Shown here piece by piece: positions 1 to 9,461 of a stretch of DNA of 64,000 bases. Within the stretch, counting starts at the first letter, position 1; every line of letters starts with the position of its first letter. Position numbers and translations under genes: made by a program. Source of the DNA: Corynebacterium macginleyi. Its GTDB lineage: Bacteria; Actinomycetota; Actinomycetes; Mycobacteriales; Mycobacteriaceae. The notes beneath the pieces were generated by a model that was given only the letters and a program-made list of their open reading frames with translations, was not told where the DNA came from and searched no databases. The stretch covers positions 281,379 through 345,378 of the forward strand of contig NZ_REGE01000001.1 in assembly GCF_003688935.1 (NCBI RefSeq), written 5' to 3'.

Positions 1-1
1 C

Positions 2-943
2 TCCACGGTGACGTCGGTGCGCCGCGTCGACGATCTGTGGGAGGTCACCGTCAACGGGCCGCGGGGCACCTGCACGGTGCTCAGCCGCAACGTCGTGGTC
101 GGAGTGGGCACCACGCCGTTTATCCCCGGCGAGCTGCGGGCTGCGCCGGAAGCCGGGCTCGCCGTGCACTCGGCGGACTATCTTGAGCACAAGAAGGAGT
201 TGCTCGCCCAGGAGTCCGTCACCATCATCGGGTCGGGGCAGTCCGCGGCCGAGATTTACGCCGATCTCATGGAACCTGCCGCGTACCGGGGCACGCGGCT
301 GGACTGGGTCACCCGCTCGGGGCGCTTCTTCCCCATGGAATACACCAAGCTCACCCTCGAGATGACTAGCCCTGAGTACGCGCAGTTCTTCCGCGGCCTG
401 GACGCCGCGACGCGCGACCGGCTCAACCGCGAACAGCGCAATCTTTACAAGGGAATCTCCGGCCAGCTCGTCAATCACATCTACGACACCTACTACCGGT
501 TGTCCATCACGAAGGGCCTGCCGCGCCCATTCGCCTCGACGCTCCTAGCCGGCTGGAGCGCGGCACTGTGCGACACAGACGCGTCCGCCCCGTTCCAGCT
601 GACGTTGACCCACGGCGAGACCGGCGAAACCCGCACGCACGCGACAAACGCGCTGGTGCTCGCCACCGGCTACAAGGCCCCGCTCTTCCCCAGCTTCCTG
701 GAGACCGCACGCGAAGAAGTCCAGTTCGACACGGCCGGGCGCCTGGCCATCGATCCCGGATTCGCCATCGACGCCGCCCAGTCGCTCTTCGTCCAAAACG
801 CCGAGGAACACCTTCATTCGCTCATCGCGCCCGACCTCGGGATGGGACCGTGGAGGAACTCCATTATTCTCAAGGCCATCACCGGCCGCGAGTACTATCC
901 CATCGAGCGCTCCGTCGCCTTCCAGACCTTCGGGGGTCAGTAA
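2..943 (+). CDS. Lysine/ornithine N-hydroxylase, 3' part (5' end outside window)
   Basis: This is the C-terminal 313 residues of a flavin-dependent amine N-monooxygenase of the IucD/PvdA/SidA type, which hydroxylates the side-chain amine of lysine, ornithine or a derived diamine using NADPH and FAD. Visible marks are the NADPH-binding segment VTIIGSGQSAAEIYADL (nt about 217-270) and the family's late ATGY motif in LVLATGYKAP (nt about 655-684). The reading frame is open to the left edge, so the FAD-binding N-terminus lies outside. The stop codon overlaps the next start by one base (TAATG), so the two genes are translationally coupled and act in one hydroxamate siderophore pathway. The exact substrate cannot be read from this part. 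Confidence 0.9.
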   Translation, partial: STVTSVRRVDDLWEVTVNGPRGTCTVLSRNVVVGVGTTPFIPGELRAAPEAGLAVHSADYLEHKKELLAQESVTIIGSGQSAAEIYADLMEPAAYRGTRLDWVTRSGRFFPMEYTKLTLEMTSPEYAQFFRGLDAATRDRLNREQRNLYKGISGQLVNHIYDTYYRLSITKGLPRPFASTLLAGWSAALCDTDASAPFQLTLTHGETGETRTHATNALVLATGYKAPLFPSFLETAREEVQFDTAGRLAIDPGFAIDAAQSLFVQNAEEHLHSLIAPDLGMGPWRNSIILKAITGREYYPIERSVAFQTFGGQ

Positions 944-3411
944 TGCTCAATACCGAACGTGACGACATCTTCACTCCCCACGGCACGGTGCGCCTTCGCC
1001 CGCTCACCCCCGCCGACACCGAGCTTGTCCACGGGTGGCTCACCGATCCTCACTGCGCATTCTGGGGCATGCAACAGGCCAGCGTCAACGACGTCGCCGT
1101 CGAATACGACCGGCTCCGCGCCTCCCCACACGAAGAAGCCTGGATCCTCGAGCTGCACCCGCACCCTGCCGCCCCGCACAGACCGATGGGCATCGTCGAG
1201 GACTACGACCCGCGCCGCGTGGTGCTGGACTCGGTGTTGGCCGAGGCTGCTAGCTCGGAGGCTGCTGGTATCAGGGAGTTAACGCTGGAAGAGCCACTAC
1301 GCGGACTGCACTTCCTCGTCGCCCCGCCGGCCGGTGCCCACGTTTCTGGGCTAACCAGTAGCCTTTTCGCCGCGGTCATCCGCTGGCTCATCGATTGCCG
1401 GGGTTTCCGCGAACTCCTCGTGGAGCCCGACGTAGCCAATGGCGCGATTCACCGCAAGAACGCCGAGGCCGGCTTCCTCGATGTTCCGGGACTTAATGAG
1501 ATCCGCCTGCTCCAAGGCGGGCACACGAAGACGGCACGGGTGCAGCGTTGTACTGCCTCAGACTTCTATTCCTCAGCGGCTGCCGCGCGCGCCTCGCTGT
1601 CGCCGGTGGCGAATGCGCTGTGCGCGGCCGAGACCGCTGAGCGCCAGCTCATCGCCAAGGCCATCCGCGAATTTAGCCATGAAAGACTGCTGACGCCAAG
1701 CTTTCACCCGGACTCCGAACGATGGTCGGTCCACTTTGGGCCGCGGGAGCTGAGCTTTTCGGCCCACCAGTATGGGCTGGCGCATCTCGAAGTCGTCCCC
1801 GAAAGCATCGAAGCTGCCGATGCCACCCCGCTGCACCTGGCCGAGCTCATCGCCGGGGCCGCAGAACAGCTGGGCATAGAACCGGATTTCCTGCACACCT
1901 ACATCGAGGAGATTCAGGCGACCCTCGTCGGCCGTGCCCGCGCCCTCGCGACGCGCCCCGCCGCGCAAAGCTTGCGCGCACCGCAGCTCGACGCCAGCGC
2001 CCAGGAGCGTGCGAATGCCCAGGCGGACTATCTCGTGACCGCTGAGTCAGCAATGTATGAGGGGCACCCCGGGTTCCTCGCGAATTCGGGGCGCGGCGGG
2101 ATGAGCCTTACCGAGCTGCGCGCCTACGCGCCGGAGGCGGGAGCCGACATACACATCGTGTGGCTCGCCGCCAAGCGGGAGCACTGCGTGGTGGCGGCAT
2201 CAGAAGACGTCGCGGACCTAGCCGGGTTCTTCGCCGAGCAGCTCGGGGACCTCGGTCCGCGCTATGAACAGGCGCTCGCAGAATTGGGCTACGCACCGGA
2301 TGACTATGTGCCGCTGCCGCTGCACCCGTGGCAGTGGGACAATTGCATCTCCACGATCTTTTTTGACCAGCTCATTTCCCGGAATCTGGTGTACATCGGC
2401 ACCAGCAGCGACCTATTCCGTCCCCAGCAGTCGCTGCGGACGTTCTTCAACCACTCGCGCCCGGCGCTGCCGTATGTCAAGACGGCCGTGGGCATTCGCA
2501 ACATGGGGTTCGTCCGCGGGCTCTCGCCGGCGTACATGGAAACCACGCCCGCCATCAACGATTGGTTAGCCCAACAGCTCAATGTCGATCCGGAATTCCG
2601 GGCCCGCAACGTGCGTCTGCTCAAAGAAATCGTCGCCGTGGGCTACCGCGGCGACACCTACCACCGCCACCCGCTGCCCGCGGGCTCAACAAGCGAGCGT
2701 GAGAAAATGCTCTCCGCGCTGTGGCGCGACTCGCCCATGCCGCAGCTATCCGCCACGAGCGTGGCCGTGACTCTGGCGGGCTGCCTCTACGTCGACCCGG
2801 CAGGCGAGTCACTCGCCGCCGAGTGGATCGCACAATCGGGTCTGCCGCCGCAAGAATGGCTGCGCCGGCTGCTCGACGTGTACCTTGTCCCAGTCCTCCA
2901 CGCGCTCGCCCAGTACGGAATCGTGTTCATGCCGCACAGCGAGAACGTCATCCTCGAGCTCGACAACGGCGCGCCCGTCGGCGCGTTCTTCAAGGACCTA
3001 GGAGAAGAGGCCGCGGTCGTCGACGCCCGCGTGGACGTGCCTGCGGGACTGGAGCGCCTGCAGGTCGATCACGGCGACTTCACCGGCGCCCAGCGCGCGC
3101 TATCTATCCACACCGACGTCCTCGACGGCGTGCTGCGCCACCTCGCCGCGCTCTTCGACCGGAAGGGATTGCTCGCTGAGACCGAGTTTTGGCTCACCTG
3201 CCGTGCAGTCGTGCTGGATTACGAACGCCGCTTCCCCGGCACGCTAGAGAAACTTCCGGTGCTCGCGTCGCAGTTCAAGCACTCCTGCCTCAACCGCTTG
3301 CAGTTGCGCAACCCGCTATCGATGGTAAACCTGGGCGACCAGGAGTCCTCGCTCATCTACGCCGGGGACATGGACAACCCGTTGCATTCTTCAGAATCGA
3401 CGGCGCGATAA
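943..3411 (+). CDS. Fused N-acyltransferase / NIS siderophore synthetase (IucA/IucC family)
   Basis: An 822-residue fusion. Residues 1 to about 190 are a GNAT-type acyltransferase like IucB/RhbD/DesC, with the segments RLRPLTPADTELVHGWL and NAEAGFLDVPG. This half would acylate the N-hydroxyamine made by the upstream enzyme. From about residue 200 onward it is an IucA/IucC NIS synthetase: YEGHPGFLANSGRGG (about 372-386), LPLHPWQWD (about 457), RTFFNHSRPALPYVKTA (about 499) and HSENVI (about 665) followed by a FhuF-like tail. NIS synthetases use ATP to join a carboxylate to an amine or hydroxylamine. I chose the ATG at 943 because it overlaps the upstream stop and begins the acyltransferase fold; the frame is open further upstream but that is antisense-like shadow. 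Elsewhere these two activities are usually separate proteins. The product is probably a desferrioxamine-, bisucaberin- or aerobactin-like hydroxamate. Confidence 0.9.
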   Translation: MLNTERDDIFTPHGTVRLRPLTPADTELVHGWLTDPHCAFWGMQQASVNDVAVEYDRLRASPHEEAWILELHPHPAAPHRPMGIVEDYDPRRVVLDSVLAEAASSEAAGIRELTLEEPLRGLHFLVAPPAGAHVSGLTSSLFAAVIRWLIDCRGFRELLVEPDVANGAIHRKNAEAGFLDVPGLNEIRLLQGGHTKTARVQRCTASDFYSSAAAARASLSPVANALCAAETAERQLIAKAIREFSHERLLTPSFHPDSERWSVHFGPRELSFSAHQYGLAHLEVVPESIEAADATPLHLAELIAGAAEQLGIEPDFLHTYIEEIQATLVGRARALATRPAAQSLRAPQLDASAQERANAQADYLVTAESAMYEGHPGFLANSGRGGMSLTELRAYAPEAGADIHIVWLAAKREHCVVAASEDVADLAGFFAEQLGDLGPRYEQALAELGYAPDDYVPLPLHPWQWDNCISTIFFDQLISRNLVYIGTSSDLFRPQQSLRTFFNHSRPALPYVKTAVGIRNMGFVRGLSPAYMETTPAINDWLAQQLNVDPEFRARNVRLLKEIVAVGYRGDTYHRHPLPAGSTSEREKMLSALWRDSPMPQLSATSVAVTLAGCLYVDPAGESLAAEWIAQSGLPPQEWLRRLLDVYLVPVLHALAQYGIVFMPHSENVILELDNGAPVGAFFKDLGEEAAVVDARVDVPAGLERLQVDHGDFTGAQRALSIHTDVLDGVLRHLAALFDRKGLLAETEFWLTCRAVVLDYERRFPGTLEKLPVLASQFKHSCLNRLQLRNPLSMVNLGDQESSLIYAGDMDNPLHSSESTAR

Positions 3412-3414
3412 GTA

Positions 3415-3446
3415 AAGGCCAACCCCACTCGTGCGGGGTTGGCCTT
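3415..3446. terminator. Bidirectional terminator hairpin
   Basis: Perfect 12-bp arms AAGGCCAACCCC / GGGGTTGGCCTT with an 8-nt loop lie between two convergent genes, 3 bp after the siderophore synthetase stop and 20 bp before the stop of the minus-strand channel gene. The arms end in TT on either strand. Confidence 0.85.
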
Positions 3447-3466
3447 CTCGCGTACTACGCCGCAGC

Positions 3467-4252
3467 CTAGTCGCGGTATGCCTCTGGGCCCTTGTTGAGC
3501 CAGGCGTACACACCGCCGATGAGGAAGCCGCCGCCAATGACGTTGCCCACCCAAACGATGGCCCAGTTGGTCAGCACCGCGCCGAGCGTGAAGTGCTCCG
3601 GGAACGCGCCCGCGTCAAAGAACGTGAGGCAAACCAGGCAGAAGTTCGCGATGACGTGCTCGAGGCCCATGCCCACGAACGCCGCGATGAGCGGGACGAT
3701 GACGATGAACTTCGAGATGATCTCCTTGGCGAAGATGCCACCCACGATGGACATGTTGACCACGAAGTTGGCCAGGATGCCCTCGACGAGCATGCCCGCC
3801 GGCCCCTTCGCCAGCTTGGCGTCGGTGAGCGTGACGATGATGTGATCGACCGGCAGGTTGCCGAACTTCGCGGAGACCCCCAACGCGGCGGCGAGGATCG
3901 CCGCACCCACGAGGTTGAACACCGTGGTCACGATAATGAGCCAGAATGCCTTTGCCCATTTCACCTGCTTATTGGCGGCTCCGTAGACCATGAACATCAT
4001 GTTGCCGGTCGCAAGGTCAGCGCCCAAGATGATGATGGCAAACAGGCCGAGGCCGAAGAGGAAGGCGAAGGCGACGCTGCCCAAGCCTTCGAAGTTCTTT
4101 TCCACCGCTTGTGCCACGCCGCCGGCAAAGGCCGTGCCGATGAGCAGGTACACGCCAGCCAGGATGGCGCGCACGATAAAGCGCGACGGCGACTGGTCAA
4201 GCAGAGCGGTTTTCTTCGTGACCGCGGCGGCCACGGACTCATTGAGAGACAT
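3467..4252 (-). CDS. Formate/nitrite transporter (FNT) family channel
   Basis: A 261-residue membrane protein of the FocA/NirC family, pentameric channels that move formate, nitrite or similar monovalent anions across the cytoplasmic membrane. About six hydrophobic segments are visible. Family-like stretches are GADLATGNMM after the second helix, ILANFVVNMSIVGG in the middle, and GLEHVIANF, which resembles the FNT GFEHSIANM signature. Length is normal for the family. A weak Shine-Dalgarno AAGGA precedes the ATG at 4252. It has no obvious metabolic partner next to it, so formate and nitrite cannot be told apart. Confidence 0.88.
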   Translation of the reverse strand: MSLNESVAAAVTKKTALLDQSPSRFIVRAILAGVYLLIGTAFAGGVAQAVEKNFEGLGSVAFAFLFGLGLFAIIILGADLATGNMMFMVYGAANKQVKWAKAFWLIIVTTVFNLVGAAILAAALGVSAKFGNLPVDHIIVTLTDAKLAKGPAGMLVEGILANFVVNMSIVGGIFAKEIISKFIVIVPLIAAFVGMGLEHVIANFCLVCLTFFDAGAFPEHFTLGAVLTNWAIVWVGNVIGGGFLIGGVYAWLNKGPEAYRD

Positions 4253-4301
4253 GCAGACAATCCTTGAAAGAGGAGCAAAATCGACCCATACATCGTCTTG
4301 A

Positions 4302-4856
4302 GTTCAGAGGGTCGTTGCAACGATCCTAATCATCAGCACGATAGATCGCAGCATCAATACGCCCGAATTCAGCATCAGCTCGCCTGAAGGAATAGATACT
4401 AACGAAGTTTCTGCAGAAAATGCTCCCGTAATCGAACCATCTGCAGCTGTAGAATTGGTTACCCTTGCCATCGACGTCCATGCGCAATTTGTCGCGGGCG
4501 CATGCCGGGTAGTCGATGGCGCTATAGATCCCGACACCATGGATAAGGCCTGCACTTATACTGCCGAAGACTGCCACTACTCCCTGCCTGAAACAAATGC
4601 CGACGATATCGTCATTATCGCTGAGCAAACCGGCGGCGGCGTACCTGCCGTTTTTAATAATCTCTACGATGGGTCAACTAACGAACACAAGATCACCATC
4701 GGCGACAAGGTATACGTGCGCACTAGAAATTCTGTCCAGAACTGGCTCATCTATACCGCAACCGATCTCCATGACCCCAATAAACAAGGCCTAGCCGGGG
4801 ACTCAAGCATATGGGGACACGGGGGAACTACCCGCACCGCAGACGACAAAGCTTAA
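4302..4856 (+). pseudogene. Sortase-like (class F type) gene relic
   Basis: An open frame with no ATG/GTG start (only a TTG at 4455) whose translation resembles corynebacterial sortase-fold proteins: a helix-strand region ACTYTAEDCHYSLPETNADD, a strand DIVIIAEQTGGG where active sortases have an A-G-H-T/S type His motif, then KITIGDKVYVRT and NWLIYTATDLHDPNKQG. The frame stops at DDKA, exactly where the strand carrying the catalytic Cys should follow. The catalytic His is replaced (EQT), and Cys and Arg are absent. It sits just upstream of a gene for a sortase substrate. I infer a decayed sortase; the family assignment is by pattern only and could be wrong. Confidence 0.42.
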
Positions 4857-5089
4857 CCGCTCAGCAACGCTGCGGTCACTCGCCCGCCTTCCGCTTATTC
4901 GCCCCTATGCCTCAGCCTTACACAGTCCCCGCTTCCGCAACCGGAGGTAGGAAATTTCTATATCTTCTTTCCCAGCTCACGGGCAGAGGATCACCATTTT
5001 CAACAGTGGTAACGATAACCGTTTGCAGTAGTGTAGTATTCGTCCCAAACTGTATAAAAGTTCACTGCACTTCACCTTGGGAGAACCTT

Positions 5090-8000
5090 ATGCCTTTGCC
5101 CTCCTCCTTAACGCGCCTTGCCACCATAGTCGTGGCCTTGGCGCTCGCGTTATTCCACGCCCCCTTCGCCCTCGCTGAGGACGCCCCACTTGTCCGCACC
5201 CAAACGCACGTGGATTCCCCGCACGCGGTGTGGCAGGACGGAAACTTCAAACTCATGTCCAATAGTGCGGGCCTAGTCCCCATCGAGGACACGATCAACT
5301 GGGTCAGCCACGGCCGCGTCGATGGAGGCTTGGGGGCCTATGCCTGGCGCGTTCCCGATGATCCGCGCTTCGAGTTTCTCAATGCCGAGAAAAACCAGCT
5401 CATGTACTACGGCGGCCCCGCGGTCGGCTTCCCGAAAAACACCATGCCCATCTGGGCTGGGTTCGGTGCCGCCGCAGATCTTCCCACCGATCAATTCCGC
5501 GATAAATCCTTCAACATGGAAATCGTTGATTTTAAGGGCCCCGGCCGCATGGAGCTGTTTACCTACAGCGACGAGAACTATCCCCTCAACCGCCTCTGGT
5601 CCTCCCACGACCCGGGATTCCGTACCACCTGGGTTAATGCAGGCACGCATACGCATAACGCCACGACGTTTACCCGTCCTGGCCACTACGAAGTAACCTA
5701 CCGCGCTTCGGCTCGAAAGAAGGATGGCACCTTCATCCACTCCGAGCCACAAACCCTGGTATGGCAGGTAGGCGGCACCAACCCCGCCGAGCGCACGATT
5801 ACCGACCTTGATGCTGCTTTTAACGACGCCAAGTCTGAAGGCTCCGCAGGCGAGACCAACACCCCTATGTTTAAGATGGCCCCCTCCACGGCTGATACCA
5901 AGGGCGCGAAGGAAGGCATCCTCACCACGCTTTCCCTCGATACCGGCAATGCCAAAGACTCCGGCCGCGCCGTATTCACCATCAACGGCCACTATCTTGC
6001 CGAGCGCAAGGTAGAAGGCGGTAAGGCTTCGTGGGATGAAATGATTGGTGATGAAGAATCCGATTTCCAAGCCATCTTTATTCCTGACAATAATTCCCCA
6101 AGCCCACGCTGGGTATCTGAACCCATAAAGTTCTGGACCAGCACCGACGGGGAAAAGGACGGTGAAGATGCCAAAGCTTATACAACGAAAAGCGGCGAGC
6201 TTCCTACCCCAGAGATGGAAGAGATAGAGCCGTTTGAGACCGATCCCTTTGAGATCACGAGCCCGGATATCACCGTTTCCACCAGTAAAGTGTACGGTGA
6301 GGACGACCGTAATATCGACATCACCGTAGCTCCCGAGGATGATCGCACCACGGTGCGCGTTACCGGCGGCTTTTACAAAGTAGATGGCGAACCGATGACT
6401 AGCCTGCCGCAGAACGCTATTGCAGATTGCGAAATCGGCTTTACTTCCGGGCCGGGGCTAAGGACGAGCAAGCAACTCATCGAGGGTTGTAAGCAGCCTG
6501 GCTACCAGCTCATGCTGCGCATCGTTCCTGATTCGCGCTCCAATGCCGGCGGCGCCACGCTATTTAGCCATACTCACAAAGACGCTTATAAGCCGATAGC
6601 TGAGACCACCGTCTCGTTCCCGGAGGCTTCCGCTTCCGGGGGCGCACAGAAACCAGAAGGAACGGAGAAGCCAGAAGACTCCAACACACCAGATAAGCCG
6701 CAGGATTCGGAAGAAGCAGAGGAGTCAGAGGGCTCCGCCCCAACCGAAGAGTCTTCCCCGGCGGCACCTTCCACGACCCAGAAGCCTTCTGTTCCCAATG
6801 TCCCCAAACCCAAACCGCAGGGCCCGAAGGATAAGGACGCCCCCAACAAGGAGCTCAATCTGCACCGGGGCCACGTCGATATCGCCCCTATCCACGAGGA
6901 TGGTGAGCTGCACCTGGGCATCAAGGACGAGACGAACCTGTACTACATTGGTGCAATCTGGCGTAAGCCATCCGATGTCTTTTTCAGCGTTCCCAAGCAG
7001 GTCAAGACCACCTTGGACAAAGACATCCCCCACTTTGGAAAGAAAGGCAGCGCTGCTTACGTCCTGCCAGAGACACAGCGCACCGGCGTGGTGTGGCCTG
7101 GGATAAGCACCGAAGATGCCTACCAGGACACCAAGAAGAATTACACCTTTACCTTCACCCCCGTCAAAGCCCCGAAGGACGGCGAATGGTTGGCATACCT
7201 GGCTGATCAAACCGGCCTGGACCAGCGCCTTGCCGGCAGCGATGGTACGCATTCCTATACCACCGAAGGCCCAGACCACATGCACCTTAACTGGGCATTC
7301 AACAAGCCCGGTACGTATGAAGTTGGTGTCACGGTAGCCGAAAAAGACGGCAAAACCGCGAAAAAGGCCGTTCTGCGTTTCAAGGTAGCTAGCGAGGATT
7401 CATCATCTGCTACCCCACCAACTAAGGGAAACGACAATGCGTCTGAAGGCGGATCCAACGACAGTACCGATGGCACGACCGAGAACGATGCCGGAAGCTC
7501 CGCCGATAACGGCACGGAAAGCACCGCGCCGTCGAAAGAACGAAACCCAGAGACAACGGAACCTGCTCCCAGCGCAACACCGTCCCAGAAGCGCGAGATT
7601 ACCAAGGGCCACATCGACTTCGGGCCAAAGGTTGTGGACAATAAGCTCGGCTTCTATGTCAACGAAGACGACCGCCACAACGTGCCTGAAGACGTAGCGC
7701 TACGCGTTCACGATACGCAACGCGTGCCGGTCGCTGACTCTCTGGCTAAGACGCTGTCCTTTACCGGAATGGTAAAGACTGGCTCAACGATTTACCACCT
7801 GCCATTACAACAGGATCACAATGCTGTGTGGCCGGGATGGGACACGATCAAGGTCGGGCAAGACTACCGTGACGCTGCTATCGAGGTTCGCCCTAAGTCA
7901 GCGCCTAAGGACGGAAAATGGTGGGCCGGCCACACTGCCTCCCTGAATACACCGGAACGAACCTTGGCCGATAGCAACGGTACCCATACGATTAAGGGCG

Positions 8001-8569
8001 TTGAGGATGGTCCTTTCCATGTCCACGCGCACTGGATTTTTACCCAACCAGGCCGCTATGAGATGGACATGCGTGCCGTCAACCGCAACGGTGACAAACT
8101 TACTGACTGGCACACCGTTACCTTCCTCGTGGGTGATCCAACCACGCAACCCGGCGGAAAAGGCGCTGCCGAAGAAAGCGGGAAGGAAGAGGGCAAGCCC
8201 GCAGACTCCTCGACGGATAAGCAACCAGGTGCTACCAAACCGGATAACGGCCCGAATAGCACCGGCACTAATAAGCCGGGCTCCGATAAGTCCAAGTCCT
8301 CTAACTCATCTGGATCAAATGCGGGCGCCAAGGCGGCCAAGGGCAATAGCGCTGGAAAGTCAGAAGGATCCAGCAAATCCACTACCGCTAAGAGCGCGGC
8401 GAGCGGGGGCTCTGGACCTGGGTCCGGATCCAGTGGAGGTTCCTCCAACTCCCACAAAGGTTCGCTGGCTTCCACGGGTGCCAATGTCGGTTGGGTACTC
8501 GTCCTCGCCGCAGTCTTTATTGGCGCCGGCATAGCCCTGATGAAAAAGCGCTCCAAGAACAGTAAATAG
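5090..8569 (+). CDS. Cell-wall-anchored choice-of-anchor M domain protein
   Basis: A 1159-residue surface protein. The ATG at 5090 follows GGGAG and starts a clear signal peptide (cleavage after ALA, about residue 29); the longer frame upstream lacks support. It contains three related blocks of the actinobacterial surface-anchored type: residues about 30-210, about 589-770 (GHVDIAPIHEDGELHLG, VWPG, MHLNWAF, PGTYEV) and about 836-1010 (GHIDFGPKVVDNKLGFYV, VWPG, VHAHWIF, PGRYEM). Low-complexity Glu/Ser/Pro linkers separate them, and a Ser/Gly/Lys-rich stalk (about 1020-1120) precedes an LASTG sorting motif (about residue 1126), a hydrophobic stretch and a KKRSK tail. Sortase would link it to the wall. 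Related proteins usually sit beside metal ABC transporters; none is seen here. Ligand unknown. Confidence 0.88.
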   Translation: MPLPSSLTRLATIVVALALALFHAPFALAEDAPLVRTQTHVDSPHAVWQDGNFKLMSNSAGLVPIEDTINWVSHGRVDGGLGAYAWRVPDDPRFEFLNAEKNQLMYYGGPAVGFPKNTMPIWAGFGAAADLPTDQFRDKSFNMEIVDFKGPGRMELFTYSDENYPLNRLWSSHDPGFRTTWVNAGTHTHNATTFTRPGHYEVTYRASARKKDGTFIHSEPQTLVWQVGGTNPAERTITDLDAAFNDAKSEGSAGETNTPMFKMAPSTADTKGAKEGILTTLSLDTGNAKDSGRAVFTINGHYLAERKVEGGKASWDEMIGDEESDFQAIFIPDNNSPSPRWVSEPIKFWTSTDGEKDGEDAKAYTTKSGELPTPEMEEIEPFETDPFEITSPDITVSTSKVYGEDDRNIDITVAPEDDRTTVRVTGGFYKVDGEPMTSLPQNAIADCEIGFTSGPGLRTSKQLIEGCKQPGYQLMLRIVPDSRSNAGGATLFSHTHKDAYKPIAETTVSFPEASASGGAQKPEGTEKPEDSNTPDKPQDSEEAEESEGSAPTEESSPAAPSTTQKPSVPNVPKPKPQGPKDKDAPNKELNLHRGHVDIAPIHEDGELHLGIKDETNLYYIGAIWRKPSDVFFSVPKQVKTTLDKDIPHFGKKGSAAYVLPETQRTGVVWPGISTEDAYQDTKKNYTFTFTPVKAPKDGEWLAYLADQTGLDQRLAGSDGTHSYTTEGPDHMHLNWAFNKPGTYEVGVTVAEKDGKTAKKAVLRFKVASEDSSSATPPTKGNDNASEGGSNDSTDGTTENDAGSSADNGTESTAPSKERNPETTEPAPSATPSQKREITKGHIDFGPKVVDNKLGFYVNEDDRHNVPEDVALRVHDTQRVPVADSLAKTLSFTGMVKTGSTIYHLPLQQDHNAVWPGWDTIKVGQDYRDAAIEVRPKSAPKDGKWWAGHTASLNTPERTLADSNGTHTIKGVEDGPFHVHAHWIFTQPGRYEMDMRAVNRNGDKLTDWHTVTFLVGDPTTQPGGKGAAEESGKEEGKPADSSTDKQPGATKPDNGPNSTGTNKPGSDKSKSSNSSGSNAGAKAAKGNSAGKSEGSSKSTTAKSAASGGSGPGSGSSGGSSNSHKGSLASTGANVGWVLVLAAVFIGAGIALMKKRSKNSK

Positions 8570-8581
8570 CCCTTTTACTCC

Positions 8582-8616
8582 AGAGGCCGTTGCACCATCC
8601 CATTGCGACGGCCTCT
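8582..8616 (+). terminator. Hairpin after the wall-anchored protein gene
   Basis: Arms AGAGGCCGT / ACGGCCTCT with a 17-nt loop begin 12 bp after the stop codon at 8569. There is no strong T tract, so termination efficiency is uncertain. Confidence 0.55.
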
Positions 8617-8873
8617 CAATTGGAACTGATCCACGACCTTAAAAACCAATAAGCATCAACCTATACCGCAGATCTGAGCCTTGAAAAGGGTCGAGTACCA
8701 GCTCGGGCCGGGCTCATTTTGCGCTGTAAAGTGGTTATTTACGCACCAAGCCTTTTAATCTCTCCCCGGATCGCGGTGGAAGCTAAACTGAAGCGCTGCA
8801 CTGATATAGTTCAACGGGATAGGCTGGGTTTTACCAAGCTTCCTGATTCGTTCCCAATTAACGAAGAAACATT

Positions 8874-9459
8874 ATGCGAAGTATATTTAGCCCAATCGCC
8901 TCGTCCGCCCCTTGTCCGCACCTTTAATCATCACTGCAGCTATATCTCCCGCCACTGCTCAGGAACCTTCCGCCGTCACCTCCGAAAACTATGTTGAATT
9001 GTTCGAATTTGGAGACGAGTATTCCCACGACCCACATAAACGGCGAACCCAGCTAAAGCGTGATACTTTCCAAAAGAAATCTGAAGAAATCCTCTACGGA
9101 AGAAAGACGGAAACCTACAAAAAGCTTTCCCGGAAGGAATTTCTGTAGAGTACGACGTACTGGGCGAGCCTGTGATAACTTCACCGGCTTCTTTCGTAAG
9201 GTTCGAATGGGACTGGGGTCCCCGTATTTCCATGGCAGGCGAGGAGTTTTAGAGCCTTGGTGCTTCTGGGTTTGCAGGTACTGTCTGCGGGCACTTAGGA
9301 AAGTCGGTAAGATTCGACACCGCATGTAGCGTTGCTGTAACCGCAGCGTGGAATAAATTGACTGCTAAGCGGAAATGGGACCGTGACGATCAATGCTATG
9401 ACCTAAGCCAATTCATGAACATTGGATGGGAGAAAGCTTCCCGTGAGGAATGTGATTAG
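8874..9459 (+). pseudogene. Decayed small secreted protein gene
   Basis: Three frames together read as one secreted protein of about 190 residues. It starts MRSIFSPIASSA at 8874, continues after a frameshift near 8912 as LIITAAISPATAQEPS (end of a signal peptide, AQ cleavage), and runs to SRKEF. A second frameshift near 9143 leads into VEYDVLGEPVITSPASF. A TAG stop at 9250 interrupts GEEF/SLGASGFAG, and the frame then runs cleanly to a stop at 9457 (LSQFMNIGWEKASREECD). Two frameshifts and one nonsense codon mean it is not functional. I do not recognise the family; three cysteines fall in the last 70 residues. Confidence 0.65.
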
Positions 9460-9461
9460 CT

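Noticed and set aside
568..942. N-terminal extension of the siderophore synthetase frame back to nt 568
   Set aside because: It overlaps the upstream hydroxylase gene in another frame, is Arg-rich shadow sequence and has no family similarity; the ATG at 943 overlaps the stop and starts the real domain.
3431..4267. Plus-strand open frame of 278 codons opposite the FNT channel gene
   Set aside because: It is an antisense shadow with odd composition (Asp/Glu/His/Arg rich); the minus-strand FNT protein is clear.
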